Of a DNA stretch of 64,000 bases, positions 1 to 8,365 are shown one piece after another. The notes beneath the pieces are model-generated. The model saw only the letters and a program-made list of their open reading frames with translations. It searched no databases and was not told the DNA's origin. Positions within the stretch are counted from its first letter, which is position 1, and the number at the start of each line of letters is the position of its first letter. Origin of the DNA: Pseudomonas benzenivorans (GTDB lineage Bacteria > Pseudomonadota > Gammaproteobacteria > Pseudomonadales > Pseudomonadaceae); the NCBI RefSeq assembly GCF_900100495.1, contig NZ_FNCT01000001.1, forward strand, positions 186,001-250,000, read 5' to 3'. The translations under genes were made by a program, and so were the position numbers.

Positions 1-1094
1 GCCTGGCGGATATGCCGGTCGATCAGCTCGCGCAGGCCATCGCGACCGAGGGCGGACAACGCCGCCCAGATCGGAATGCCGCGGGCGCGGCGGGAGAATT
101 CCAGGGTCAGGTTCTTCTGGGCGTCCCTCGACGCCGTGGCATAGACGGCGTCGCTGTTCATCGCGGTGGCCAAAGCTTCGGCGTCGCGGCAGATGGCCAT
201 GGCGCCGTCATACGGAGTGTTCAGCCATTTGTGCCCGTCGGTGGTCCAGCTGTCGGCCAGTTCGACGCCTGTGGCGAGCGTCGCCGAGGAGGACGCGCGC
301 ACCCAGAGGCCGAAGGCGCCGTCGATGTGGACCCAGGCGCCGGCGGCCTTGGCGCGCGGAATCAGCTCGGCGAAGGGGTCGAATTCGCCGGTGTTCACTT
401 CGCCGGCCTGCAGGCAGAGGATGGTCAACGCATCCAGTTCGGGCAGTTGTGCCGGGTCGACCCGCCCCTGGGCGTCGGTGGGCGCGACGATCAGGCGGTT
501 CATGCCGAAGCCTAGGACACGCAGCGCCTTCTTCACGGTGATGTGGACGCTGGCGGAAACCACCACGCGCACTTCCGGCGCGCCAACCAGGCCGTCAGCG
601 TCGAAATCCCAGCCCTTGCGGGCGAGCAGTGTGCGACGCGCGGCGGAGAGGGCGGCGAGGGTGCAGGCGCTGGCGCTGGTGCCGAAACCGACCGCGCTTT
701 CCCGCGGCAGGTCGAGCGTCTCGGTGACCCAGCGCCCGGCGATGCGCTCCAGGGTGTCGGCGACCGGCGAGTTGTCGAACGAGGAGGCGCACTGATCCCA
801 GGCCAGCACCAGACGTTCCGCGGCGGCGGCGATGGGCAGGGTGGCGCCGATGACGAAGCCGAAATAGCGCGGGCCATTCGAGGCCACGGTTGCCGGTGAG
901 CCGATTTCATCCAGGCGCCGCAGCACCTGGCTGGCCGGATAACCGCGCTCGGGGAGCGCCTCTTCGAACGCCTGCAGGCCTGCAATGGCGGCGCGTGGCG
1001 GAAATACCGGGCGGGTCGGGATGTCCGCGACGTAGTTCAGGGCGCGGCGGTCGGCCTCGGTCAGGAGCTGATGCTCATCGTTGTGGCTGCTCAT
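1..1094 (-). CDS. PLP-dependent group II decarboxylase (aromatic-amino-acid type), C-terminus cut by window edge
   Basis: About 364 residues are present, starting at the ATG at 1094; the C-terminus lies beyond base 1. The protein reads as a fold-type I, group II pyridoxal-phosphate decarboxylase. It has the PLP-binding region GFGTSASACTLAAL (about 137-150), VHIDGAFG with the Asp that contacts the pyridine nitrogen (about 255-262), and TDGHKWLN with the Schiff-base lysine at 289. Relatives decarboxylate amino acids such as tyrosine, DOPA, tryptophan or aspartate; the substrate cannot be read from sequence. It follows nasT in the same direction after 194 bp, so co-transcription is possible but not shown. 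The family is clear, the substrate is not. Confidence 0.85.
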   Translation of the reverse strand, partial: MSSHNDEHQLLTEADRRALNYVADIPTRPVFPPRAAIAGLQAFEEALPERGYPASQVLRRLDEIGSPATVASNGPRYFGFVIGATLPIAAAAERLVLAWDQCASSFDNSPVADTLERIAGRWVTETLDLPRESAVGFGTSASACTLAALSAARRTLLARKGWDFDADGLVGAPEVRVVVSASVHITVKKALRVLGFGMNRLIVAPTDAQGRVDPAQLPELDALTILCLQAGEVNTGEFDPFAELIPRAKAAGAWVHIDGAFGLWVRASSSATLATGVELADSWTTDGHKWLNTPYDGAMAICRDAEALATAMNSDAVYATASRDAQKNLTLEFSRRARGIPIWAALSALGRDGLRELIDRHIRQ

Positions 1095-1288
1095 GCTGGT
1101 TCCGCTGGATGGATAGGGTGAGGGCTTTCACCTTATCCACCCCGGCGCCGACGCAGCAGCTACACCCGACTGTTGATACGACCATACAGCGAGCCGGTGG
1201 GGGCCTGGGGCGAGGAGAACAGTGGGCGGTCGAGCGGTACAGCTGCTGGTGAAGGCAGAGCAACCTGCGCGGGTTGCTCCGCTAAGGC

Positions 1289-1867
1289 TCAACTTCCGAG
1301 CATGTCGTGCATGGCGATGATCTGTTCGGCGACCTGGATCAGCTTCTGCTGGCGACTCATGGCCTGGCGGCGCATCAGGGTGTAGGCGTCTTCTTCGTTG
1401 CAGTTTTTCATTTTCATCAGCAGGCCTTTGGCCAATTCGATGCGTTTGCGTTCGGCCAACTGGGCGTCACGGGCCTGCAATTGCGCACGCAGGGCCTGGT
1501 CGCTCTCGAAGCGGGCCATGGCCACGTCGAGTATCGGTTGCAGGCGTTCGGCGTGGATGCCTTCGACGATGTAGGCGCTGACGCCGGACTGGATGGCCTG
1601 GCGCATCACCGCGGGGTCATGCTCGTCAGTGAACATGACGATGGGGCGGGGGAGGTCGCGGGTAACCAGCACCACTTGTTCCATCACATCGCGGCTGGGG
1701 GAGTCGGTGTCGATCAGGATGACGTCGGGACGCACGGCCTCGACGCGCTCGGGCAGGTCGATGGTCAGCCCGGATTCGTCGATGACCTCGAAGCCGGCTT
1801 CGGTCAGCGCGGTTTTCAGGCGCCCGACCTTCTTCGGAGTGTCGTTGATCAAAAGGATGCGCAGCAT
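1289..1867 (-). CDS. nasT: NasT, ANTAR-domain RNA-binding antiterminator for nitrate assimilation
   Basis: This is a 192-residue protein with an N-terminal pseudo-receiver domain (MLRILLINDTPKKVGRL, then DVILIDTDSPSRD) and a C-terminal ANTAR helix bundle (about 130-190; ERKRIELAKGLLMKMKNCNEED and ALMRRQAMSRQQKLIQVAEQII-type sequence). In the family, NasT binds tandem hexaloop hairpins in nascent leader RNA and prevents termination. NasS holds it inactive when nitrate is absent. It lies 20 bp downstream of nasS in the same direction, the usual nasS-nasT pair. The leader upstream of nasS in this window carries a matching RNA target, which suggests autoregulation. The identification is firm. Confidence 0.93.
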   Translation of the reverse strand: MLRILLINDTPKKVGRLKTALTEAGFEVIDESGLTIDLPERVEAVRPDVILIDTDSPSRDVMEQVVLVTRDLPRPIVMFTDEHDPAVMRQAIQSGVSAYIVEGIHAERLQPILDVAMARFESDQALRAQLQARDAQLAERKRIELAKGLLMKMKNCNEEDAYTLMRRQAMSRQQKLIQVAEQIIAMHDMLGS

Positions 1868-1887
1868 GGTGGCAGGTCTCTGGGCAA

Positions 1888-3099
1888 TTACAGGGCGACA
1901 GCGTCGCTGTCGGCCAAGGCGTGGAGGGTAAAGCTGCGGGCATAGCCTGCCGGATCGGAGCCGTCCCAGGTCTTGCCATCGAGCAACGTTGCGCTACGCA
2001 GCTCGGCGGGCACGCCGATATTCAAAGCCTCCGCCGCTTGCCGATAGAGGTCAAGTCGCTGCACCTGGCGGGCGATGCCGAGGTAGTCGGGCTCGTCGCG
2101 TAACAGGCCCCAACGGCGGAACTGGGTCATGAACCACATGCCGTCGGACAGATAAGGCATGTTCACCGCGCCATCGGCGTGAAAGCGCAGCGGGTGCGGG
2201 TCCAGCCAGGCATGGCCGAGGCCATCCTGGTATTGCCCGAGAAAGCGCGGCTGGATGGCACTGAGCGGGGCATCGACATAGGCGCTGCCGCTGAGCAACT
2301 GCGCGGTGCTGCGTTTGTTTTCTTCGCTCTCGTCGATGAAGCGGCTGGCCTCCAGCACCGCCATCACCAGGGCGCGCGCGGTATTCGGGTAGCGCTCGAC
2401 AAACGCACGGGTGCAGCCCAGCACCTTCTCCGGGTGATCCGGCCAGATCGACTGGCTGGTGGCCAGGGTAAAACCGAGATCCTCATCCACGGCCTGGGCG
2501 CTCCAGGGCTCGCCGACACAGAAGCCGTCGATGCGCCGGGCCTTGAGGTGGGCGATCATCTGCGGCGGCGGCACCACGACGCTGTCGACATCGTCGAGCG
2601 GATGAATGCCCTGGCTGGCCAGCCAGTAGTAGAGCCACATGGCATGGGTGCCGGTAGGAAAGGTCTGGGCGAAGGTCAGTCTTGCACCTTCCTGGTGCGC
2701 GCGCAGATTGAGTGCGTCGCTAGTGGTCACGCCGGAGAATTTCAGCGCTTGTGACAGGTTGATGCTTTGCCCATTCTGGTTCAGCCCCATCAGCACCGCC
2801 ATGTCGGTGGCAGGCGCGCCGCCGAGCCCCAGCTGTACCCCGTAGACCAGTCCATAGAGACTGTGCGCGGCATCGAGTTCGCCGCTCAGCAGCTTGTCGC
2901 GCAGGGTGGCCCAGGAGGCCTGACGCTGCAGATTGAGCGTCAATCCGTACTTTTCGCCAAAGCCCTGAGTGGCCGCGACTATCACTGATGCCGCGTCGGT
3001 CAGGGCCATGAAGCCAATGTTCAGTGAGCTCTTTTCCGGTGCATCGCTGCCTGTGACCCAGGCCAGTGCGTCGGCGCGGGAGGTCTGTTGCTCGCTCAT
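1888..3099 (-). CDS. nasS: NasS, nitrate/nitrite sensor of the NrtA/CmpA periplasmic-binding-protein fold
   Basis: The 403-residue protein has no signal peptide: it begins MSEQQTSRADALAW, and the binding-protein fold starts at LNIGFMALTDAASVIVA (about 26). It resembles the nitrate-binding proteins NrtA/CmpA but is cytoplasmic, as expected for NasS, which sequesters NasT and releases it on binding nitrate or nitrite. The start at 3099 is preceded by an AGGA ribosome site. nasT follows after 20 bp. Upstream are a sigma-54 promoter, two hexaloop hairpins and a terminator, described separately. No nitrate or nitrite reductase gene is present in the window. Confidence 0.92.
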   Translation of the reverse strand: MSEQQTSRADALAWVTGSDAPEKSSLNIGFMALTDAASVIVAATQGFGEKYGLTLNLQRQASWATLRDKLLSGELDAAHSLYGLVYGVQLGLGGAPATDMAVLMGLNQNGQSINLSQALKFSGVTTSDALNLRAHQEGARLTFAQTFPTGTHAMWLYYWLASQGIHPLDDVDSVVVPPPQMIAHLKARRIDGFCVGEPWSAQAVDEDLGFTLATSQSIWPDHPEKVLGCTRAFVERYPNTARALVMAVLEASRFIDESEENKRSTAQLLSGSAYVDAPLSAIQPRFLGQYQDGLGHAWLDPHPLRFHADGAVNMPYLSDGMWFMTQFRRWGLLRDEPDYLGIARQVQRLDLYRQAAEALNIGVPAELRSATLLDGKTWDGSDPAGYARSFTLHALADSDAVAL

Positions 3100-3126
3100 C
3101 GTGCTTTTCCTGTCTCAACACAAAAG

Positions 3127-3171
3127 GGCGCCGTACCAGTGGCTGCTAGAGGCTGCGACTGGAACGACACC
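3127..3171 (-). terminator. Putative regulated intrinsic terminator in the nasS leader
   Basis: In the minus-strand RNA the arm 3171-3158 (GGUGUCGUUCCAGU) pairs with 3140-3127 (ACUGGUACGGCGCC). This gives 13 of 14 pairs, with two G-U pairs and one U-U mismatch, around a 17-nt loop, followed by CUUUUGUGUU. The 5' arm uses bases of the second ANTAR-type hairpin (3177-3166), so the two structures exclude each other. That is the arrangement expected for an antitermination switch. The U-tract is short, so termination strength is uncertain. Confidence 0.6.
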
Positions 3172-3207
3172 GTTGTCTGCGAGCCGCCTCCGCCGTTGGA
3201 GGGGCTC
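3166..3207 (-). promoter_or_regulatory. Tandem hexaloop hairpins, probable NasT (ANTAR) binding RNA in the nasS leader
   Basis: On the minus strand, hairpin P1 (3207-3181) has a 10-bp stem with one bulged C and the loop AACGGC. Three bases later hairpin P2 (3177-3166) has a 3-bp GAC/GUC stem and the loop AACGGU. Both loops have six bases with A first and G fourth, which is the recognition pattern known for ANTAR proteins. P2 overlaps the 5' arm of the downstream terminator. NasT is encoded by this same operon. The structure was found by hand pairing; P2 is short and would need protein to be stable. Confidence 0.7.
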
Positions 3208-3222
3208 CGTTGGATGGAGTGA

Positions 3223-3239
3223 AGCAAGCGATATGCCAG
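3223..3239 (-). promoter_or_regulatory. Sigma-54 (RpoN) promoter for nasS-nasT
   Basis: The minus strand reads CTGGCATATCGCTTGCT, matching every fixed position of the -24/-12 consensus YTGGCAYRNNNNTTGCW. Transcription would start near 3212, five bases before hairpin P1, so the leader RNA would begin with the two hexaloop hairpins. RpoN control fits NtrC-dependent nitrogen control of nitrate assimilation. The TGCCCG-N7-CGGGCA repeat at 3347-3365 lies at enhancer distance, but it matches an NtrC site only loosely and could instead be a terminator stem. Confidence 0.75.
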
Positions 3240-3422
3240 TACTCTATGTCGGAGGCGCGACCTGCAAAAAAAATAACCTTCGCCGGCAAGTCCGCTCCCA
3301 TGAGGAGGGCTGCCAGTCTCGGCTGTGGGCGTTTCTGAACGGTTCCTGCCCGGCTGCCTCGGGCAAAACCAACGGCCGCCCGCAGCCGCGGGGGAATTTG
3401 AAGCTTGTCCTGGCAAGTCGCT

Positions 3423-3632
3423 TCAACGTTCGAGCATTTGTTTGACCGAACTTTGTGGGATCTGCTGCTTGCGGCCTTCGCTGTCGGTGAATTCGAGCAT
3501 GCCGGTGTCTTTGTCCAGTTCCGGCTTGCCATCGCTGGTCAGCATCTGGCCGTCGGTGGTGGTGATGATGTATTCGCTGCTGCAGCCGGCCAGGCCGAAC
3601 AGACACAGCGCGGCGATGATCCAATGTTTCAT
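3423..3632 (-). CDS. Small YgdI/YgdR-like (DUF903) lipoprotein
   Basis: The 69-residue protein has a lipoprotein signal (MKHWIIAALCLFGLAGC, lipobox LAGC with the modified Cys at 17). About 50 mature residues follow, containing the family motif YIITTTDGQMLTSDGKPELD and TGMLEFTDSEGRKQQIP. Members form small SH3-like folds attached to the outer membrane; their function is unknown. The gene stands alone. acnB lies upstream on the same strand but has its own terminator (3721-3750). The start is well supported by the signal peptide. Confidence 0.85.
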   Translation of the reverse strand: MKHWIIAALCLFGLAGCSSEYIITTTDGQMLTSDGKPELDKDTGMLEFTDSEGRKQQIPQSSVKQMLER

Positions 3633-3720
3633 GGGCTTCTCCTCAAAGGTGGCAACGGTTCGTGGAAACGCTGCCTATCTTTGAAGGTAGCTGTTGCACT
3701 AGTGCCTGCAACCTGCCGAA

Positions 3721-3750
3721 AAGAAAAAGCCCCGCACAGGGCGGGGCTCT
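3721..3750 (-). terminator. Rho-independent terminator of acnB
   Basis: An 8-bp GC-rich stem (3728-3735 with 3741-3748, AGCCCCGC/GCGGGGCT, 5-base loop) is followed on the minus strand by TTTTTCTT. It lies directly after the acnB stop. Confidence 0.85.
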
Positions 3751-3767
3751 TCTCGACGCTGAGGGCG

Positions 3768-6377
3768 TTAGGCTTGAACGACCGGGATAGTGGCGTTCGC
3801 CGCGGCTTCGCGGAACTCGGCGATCTGGTCGAAGCTCAGGTAGCGATAAACGTCGGCAGCCATGCTGTCGATGTCTTTCGCATACTGCATGTACTCTTCG
3901 ACGCTCGGCAGTTTGCCGATGATCGAGGCGACCGCTGCCAGTTCGGCAGAGGCCAGGTACACGTTGGTCGCGTCGCCCAGACGGTTCGGGAAGTTACGGG
4001 TCGAGGTGGACACCACGGTCGAACCGGTCTGTACGCGTGCCTGGTTACCCATGCACAGCGAGCAGCCCGGCATTTCCATGCGCGCGCCAGCCTTGCCGTA
4101 GATGCCGTAGTAGCCTTCTTCGGTCAGCTGGTGGGCGTCCATCTTGGTCGGCGGAGCCAGCCACAGACGGGTCGGAATGCCGCCCTTGACCTTGTCCAGC
4201 AGCTTGCCGGCAGCGCGGAAGTGACCGATGTTGGTCATGCACGAACCGATGAACACTTCGTCGATCTTCTCACCGGCAACGCTGGACAGCAGACGGGCAT
4301 CGTCCGGATCGTTCGGTGCGCACAGTACCGGCTCGTTGATCTCGGCCAGGTCGATCTCGATGATCTCGGCGTACTCGGCATCCTTGTCGGCTTCCAGCAG
4401 TTGCGGGTTGGCCAACCAGGCTTCCATCGCCTTGGCGCGGCGTTCCAGGGTGCGGGCATCGCCATAGCCTTCGCCGATCATCCAGCGCAGCAGGGTGATG
4501 TTCGACTGCAGGTACTCGGCGATGGCCTTTTCCGGCAGCTTGATGGTGCAACCTGCAGCAGAGCGTTCGGCCGAGGCGTCGGACAGCTCGAAGGCCTGCT
4601 CGACGGTCAGCTCGTCCAGACCTTCGATCTCCAGGATACGCCCGGAGAAGGCGTTGATCTTGCCCTTCTTCTCGACGGTCAAGAGGCCGGCCTTGATCGC
4701 GTAGTAAGGGATGGCATGGACCAGGTCACGCAGGGTGATGCCCGGCTGCAGCTTGCCCTTGAAGCGCACCAGCACCGATTCCGGCATGTCCAGCGGCATC
4801 ACGCCGGTGGCGGCGGCGAAGGCGACCAGGCCGGAGCCGGCCGGGAAGGAGATGCCCATCGGGAAGCGGGTGTGCGAGTCGCCACCGGTACCGACGGTAT
4901 CCGGCAGCAGCATGCGGTTCAGCCAGCTATGGATGATGCCGTCGCCCGGACGCAGGGACACGCCGCCACGGGTGCGGATGAAATCCGGCAGGGTGTGGTG
5001 GGTGGTGACGTCGATCGGCTTCGGATAGGCCGCGGTGTGGCAGAACGACTGCATCACCAGGTCAGCGGAGAAGCCCAGGCAAGCCAGGTCTTTCAGCTCG
5101 TCGCGGGTCATCGGGCCGGTGGTGTCCTGGGAACCGACGGTGGTCATCTTCGGTTCGCAGTAGGTGCCCGGACGCACGCCCTGGCCTTCCGCCAGACCGC
5201 AGGCACGGCCGACCATCTTCTGCGCCAGGGTGAAGCCCTTGCCGCTGTCGGCCGGGGATTCCGGCTTGTTGAACAGGGTCGAAGGAGCCAGGCCCAGCTC
5301 GGCGCGAGCCTTCTCGGTCAGGCCGCGGCCGACGATCAGCGGGATACGGCCGCCGGCGCGGACTTCGTCGAGCAGCACGTCGGTCTTCAGCTGGAAGGAG
5401 GTGACCAGCTCGTCGCTGCCATGACGGCGCACTTCGCCTTTGATCGGGTACACGTCGATGACGTCGCCCATGGCCAGGTTGGTGCAGTCGAATTCGATCG
5501 GCAGGGCACCGGCGTCTTCCATGGTGTTATAGAAGATCGGGGCGATCTTGGTGCCGAAGCAGAAGCCGCCAGCGCGCTTGTTCGGCACGTTGGGGATGTC
5601 GTCGCCGAAGAACCACAGCACCGAGTTGGTGGCGGACTTGCGGGAAGAACCGGTACCGACCACGTCACCGACGTAGGCCACCGGGAAGCCTTTGGCTTTC
5701 AGGGCTTCCATCTGCTTGATCGGCCCAACGGAACCCGGCTGATCCGGCTCGATGCCGTCGCGGGCCATTTTCAGCATGGCCAGGGCGTGCAGCGGGATGT
5801 CTGGACGGGACCAGGCGTCCGGGGCCGGCGACAGGTCGTCGGTGTTGGTTTCGCCGGTGACCTTGAATACGGTCAGGGTGACTTTTTCCGGCACGGCAGC
5901 GCGGTTCTGGAACCACTCGCCTTCGGCCCAGGAGGCCAGAACGGCTTTGGCATTGGCGTTGCCGGCCTTGGCTTTCTCGGCGACGTCGTGGAAGGCGTCG
6001 AACATCAGCAGGGTGTGCTTCAGTTGCTCGGCGGCAACGGCGGCCAGCTCGGCGTTGTCCAGCAGCTCAACCAGGGTGGTGATGTTGTAGCCACCTTGCA
6101 TGGTGCCCAGCAGCTCGACGGCGCGGGTCTTGCTAAGCAGCGGGGAGCTGACTTCGCCCTTGGCCAGAGCAGAGAGGAAACCGGCCTTGACGTAGGCGGC
6201 CTCGTCCACGCCAGCGGGTACGCGGTTGGTGATCAGGTCAACGAGGAAGGCTTCTTCGCCGGCCGGAGGATTCTTCAGCAGCTCGACCAGGCCTGCGGTT
6301 TGTTCGGCGTTCAGCGGCTGGGGCACGATACCCTGAGCGGCACGCTCTGCTACATGTTTGCGATAGGCTTCAAGCAC
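3768..6377 (-). CDS. acnB: Aconitate hydratase B (bifunctional, also 2-methylisocitrate dehydratase type)
   Basis: The 869-residue enzyme interconverts citrate and isocitrate in the TCA cycle using a [4Fe-4S] cluster. Cluster cysteine motifs are visible in [13 protein letters not shown] and [10 protein letters not shown]. It has the AcnB order, with an N-terminal HEAT-like domain ([17 protein letters not shown]...) ahead of the swivel and catalytic domains. The start is taken as GTG at 6377, which gives the usual length and has GAGGGT upstream; an in-frame ATG at 6392 lacks a ribosome site. AcnB apo-protein can bind RNA in some bacteria. The leader has unusual nested inverted repeats. Confidence 0.96.
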   Translation of the reverse strand: MLEAYRKHVAERAAQGIVPQPLNAEQTAGLVELLKNPPAGEEAFLVDLITNRVPAGVDEAAYVKAGFLSALAKGEVSSPLLSKTRAVELLGTMQGGYNITTLVELLDNAELAAVAAEQLKHTLLMFDAFHDVAEKAKAGNANAKAVLASWAEGEWFQNRAAVPEKVTLTVFKVTGETNTDDLSPAPDAWSRPDIPLHALAMLKMARDGIEPDQPGSVGPIKQMEALKAKGFPVAYVGDVVGTGSSRKSATNSVLWFFGDDIPNVPNKRAGGFCFGTKIAPIFYNTMEDAGALPIEFDCTNLAMGDVIDVYPIKGEVRRHGSDELVTSFQLKTDVLLDEVRAGGRIPLIVGRGLTEKARAELGLAPSTLFNKPESPADSGKGFTLAQKMVGRACGLAEGQGVRPGTYCEPKMTTVGSQDTTGPMTRDELKDLACLGFSADLVMQSFCHTAAYPKPIDVTTHHTLPDFIRTRGGVSLRPGDGIIHSWLNRMLLPDTVGTGGDSHTRFPMGISFPAGSGLVAFAAATGVMPLDMPESVLVRFKGKLQPGITLRDLVHAIPYYAIKAGLLTVEKKGKINAFSGRILEIEGLDELTVEQAFELSDASAERSAAGCTIKLPEKAIAEYLQSNITLLRWMIGEGYGDARTLERRAKAMEAWLANPQLLEADKDAEYAEIIEIDLAEINEPVLCAPNDPDDARLLSSVAGEKIDEVFIGSCMTNIGHFRAAGKLLDKVKGGIPTRLWLAPPTKMDAHQLTEEGYYGIYGKAGARMEMPGCSLCMGNQARVQTGSTVVSTSTRNFPNRLGDATNVYLASAELAAVASIIGKLPSVEEYMQYAKDIDSMAADVYRYLSFDQIAEFREAAANATIPVVQA

Positions 6378-6495
6378 AGTTATTACCCTCATCAGTGGTC
6401 CCAAAGGGTTGTCCGGGACGCGATCCAGAAAGCACCGAACCAAGCGCTTCGTGGCTTTTTGAGCCGCTTAGCCGAGGTTTCAGGGATTTCTTCCA

Positions 6496-6634
6496 GAAGC
6501 TGCTTTCAAAGTTTTACGCCGGCAGGACGGGCTTGATGAGGGCTGGCGCTGACTCTTGAAGGGGGATTCAAGGGTCGGCGCCAACATCGTACCTGCAGGA
6601 TCGACTGTGCTCGTGACGCTTTGAAAACAGCTTC
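6496..6634. repeat. Nested inverted repeats upstream of acnB
   Basis: An outer pair, GAAGCTGCTTTCAAAG (6496-6511) and CTTTGAAAACAGCTTC (6619-6634), matches at 15 of 16 positions. It encloses an inner hairpin with 17-base arms (6544-6560 and 6567-6583, 15 of 17) and a 6-base loop. It lies 119-257 bp before the acnB GTG, inside the 403-bp interval 6378-6780 that separates acnB from the divergent DUF1289 gene. No open frame of interest was seen in that interval. It could be a structured leader RNA, a repeat element or a protein-binding region. Confidence 0.65.
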
Positions 6635-6780
6635 CAACGGACATTGGCGCCTATAAAAGGCGGGCCGATTCTACTGGAAAGCTTTCATAAAGTTAAGTAA
6701 GGCCCCGGAACGAGCGGGTGATCTGGCTTAGACAAAGGGCTAAGATGTCACGCTGTTCGCCTGCCCGTATTTATCTCTTT

Positions 6781-7257
6781 ATGTCCAATCAGCGCATCAA
6801 GACACCCTGTGTCGGCCTCTGCTCAACGGTTTACGGCGACCTGGTGTGCCGCGGCTGCAAACGCTTCCATCATGAAGTGATCAACTGGAACAGCTACAAC
6901 GACGAGGAAAAACGCGCCGTCTGGCTGCGCCTGGAGGTGCTGCTGGTGCAAGTGATGGCGGCCAAGCTGGAGATCTTCGATGCCGCCCGCCTGCGTGGCC
7001 AACTGGAGCGGCGGCAGATCCGCTTCGTACCGCAGCAATCGTCGTATTGCTGGGCCTACCAACTGATTGCCCGTGGCGCGCGGGCGATCAACCAGCTTGA
7101 AGCCTACGGCGTGGTGCTGCTGCCGGAGTTCCGGGGCTGGACGCTGCCGCAGTTGCGCGACGCCATCGATCGTGAGTTCTTCCTGCTCTCCGAGGCGCAT
7201 TACGAGCGCTATATCGCGCCGAAGTTTCTTCTGGAAGGGCTGACGCTGCGGGTCTGA
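6781..7257 (+). CDS. DUF1289-family protein with an N-terminal Cys4 motif
   Basis: The 158-residue protein begins MSNQRIKTPCVGLCSTVYGD. The DUF1289 signature is clear: four cysteines in a C-x3-C-x8-C-x2-C pattern (PCVGLC...VCRGC) followed by KRFHHEVINWNSYNDEEKRAVW. It probably binds zinc or another metal. The remaining 110 residues are an extension without a motif I recognise, longer than minimal DUF1289 proteins. The start at 6781 puts the Cys4 motif near the N-terminus. It is divergent from acnB. Its biochemical role is unknown. Confidence 0.8.
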   Translation: MSNQRIKTPCVGLCSTVYGDLVCRGCKRFHHEVINWNSYNDEEKRAVWLRLEVLLVQVMAAKLEIFDAARLRGQLERRQIRFVPQQSSYCWAYQLIARGARAINQLEAYGVVLLPEFRGWTLPQLRDAIDREFFLLSEAHYERYIAPKFLLEGLTLRV

Positions 7258-7283
7258 GCGGCCTTTCTCATGCCTAATAACGG

Positions 7284-7316
7284 ACAAAGCCGCCCTCAGT
7301 TGGCGGCTTTGTCATT
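7284..7316. terminator. Bidirectional terminator between the DUF1289 gene and the universal stress gene
   Basis: A perfect 11-bp stem ACAAAGCCGCC/GGCGGCTTTGT (7284-7294, 7302-7312) with T-rich flanks lies between two convergent genes. Confidence 0.85.
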
Positions 7317-7325
7317 ATTCACGCT

Positions 7326-8189
7326 TCAGTGTTGGGCGACCAGTTCCTCCAGGTGGGCGATGATCTCGTCCGGCTTCAACACCAGTACGTCACATTCCAG
7401 CGCGTCGAGGATCACCTCGGCGGTATTGCCGATCAATGCCCCGGAGAGTCCCGTGCGGGCGACCGTGCCGATCACCGTTACTGCAGCATTCAACTGGTGG
7501 GCGACTTGCGGTATCAGCGCATCGGCCGGACCCTCGGCGATATGCAGGCGTTCGTCGGGAATGTCGTATTCGGCCTGGAACGCCTTGCATTCGTCACGGT
7601 AGCGCGCCTCGATGGTTTCCTTCAGCTGGAAGGTCGGATCGGCTGCCGAGAGCATGGGCGCAGGATGGGCGCAGATCACATGCAGGGTGGCCTTGGCCAG
7701 GGCGGCGATATCGTAGCCATGGTTGATGATGCTGGTGTGCAGGGTGCGGTGCTCGCTGTCGGCATTACCGACATCGACAGCGGCGAGTATGCTGCCGCCG
7801 GCCCAGGGTTTATCGGTTTTCACCATCAGTACCGGGCCCGGGCAATAGCGCAATAGTTTCCAGTCATCCGGGGTGAGGATGGCCTTCTTCAGTGGGTTGT
7901 CGGGGAGGTGCTGCTTGATCACCAGGCCGCAGCCTTCGGCCTGCTGCACGGTGATGATGGTCTGGTACAGGTTTTCATGCCAGGCCTGCTGGCTGGAGGT
8001 GCTGTAACCTTCTTGGTTGAGCGTGGCGCTCAAGTCGTTGAGGTAGGCCGAGTGATCATGCTTCTTGTCGCAGACCAGTAGGTGCAGGTGCGATTGCGTC
8101 ACTCCAGCGATCAATTTGGCCCGTTTCAGCGCTAAGCCTTCCGGTTGATCTGGCTCCATGACCACTAATAGGTTGCGAATAGCTTGCAT
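7326..8189 (-). CDS. Tandem-domain universal stress protein (UspE-like)
   Basis: The 287-residue protein has two UspA-type domains. The first begins MQAIRNLLVVMEPDQPEGLALKRA. The second (about 140-285) ends with the nucleotide-binding-type stretch VIGTVARTGLSGALIGNTAEVILDALECDVLVLKP, which contains the G-x2-G-x9-G(S/N) pattern of ATP-binding Usp domains. The start at 8189 is chosen because GGAG lies seven bases upstream; the in-frame ATG at 8201 includes that ribosome site in its coding sequence. Such proteins are cytoplasmic and linked to stress survival. The exact ligand is unknown. Confidence 0.85.
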   Translation of the reverse strand: MQAIRNLLVVMEPDQPEGLALKRAKLIAGVTQSHLHLLVCDKKHDHSAYLNDLSATLNQEGYSTSSQQAWHENLYQTIITVQQAEGCGLVIKQHLPDNPLKKAILTPDDWKLLRYCPGPVLMVKTDKPWAGGSILAAVDVGNADSEHRTLHTSIINHGYDIAALAKATLHVICAHPAPMLSAADPTFQLKETIEARYRDECKAFQAEYDIPDERLHIAEGPADALIPQVAHQLNAAVTVIGTVARTGLSGALIGNTAEVILDALECDVLVLKPDEIIAHLEELVAQH

Positions 8190-8365
8190 GTTCGTCTCCA
8201 TTCGAAGTGGGGTTGCTGATAACGACTTCTGTTGACAACTATAGATGCCGCTGCCCGGCCGTGTTCTTGACTGGTATCAACGGCATGGCTGGTTGTTCGC
8301 CACGTCATTCGTATAATGGCCCGCCCAGCCCGCCAGCCGGCGTCGCCAACGAACTTCGTGAGCCT

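Noticed and set aside
3256..3276. T-rich run on the minus strand (TTATTTTTTTT) upstream of nasS considered as a terminator
   Set aside because: No stable stem directly precedes the run, and it lies upstream of the sigma-54 promoter; it may only be AT-rich promoter-proximal DNA.
3405..6536. Plus-strand open frame of about 1043 codons opposite acnB
   Set aside because: It is the mirror of a strongly conserved acnB gene; GC-rich codon bias leaves long open frames on the opposite strand, and the product has no recognisable domain.
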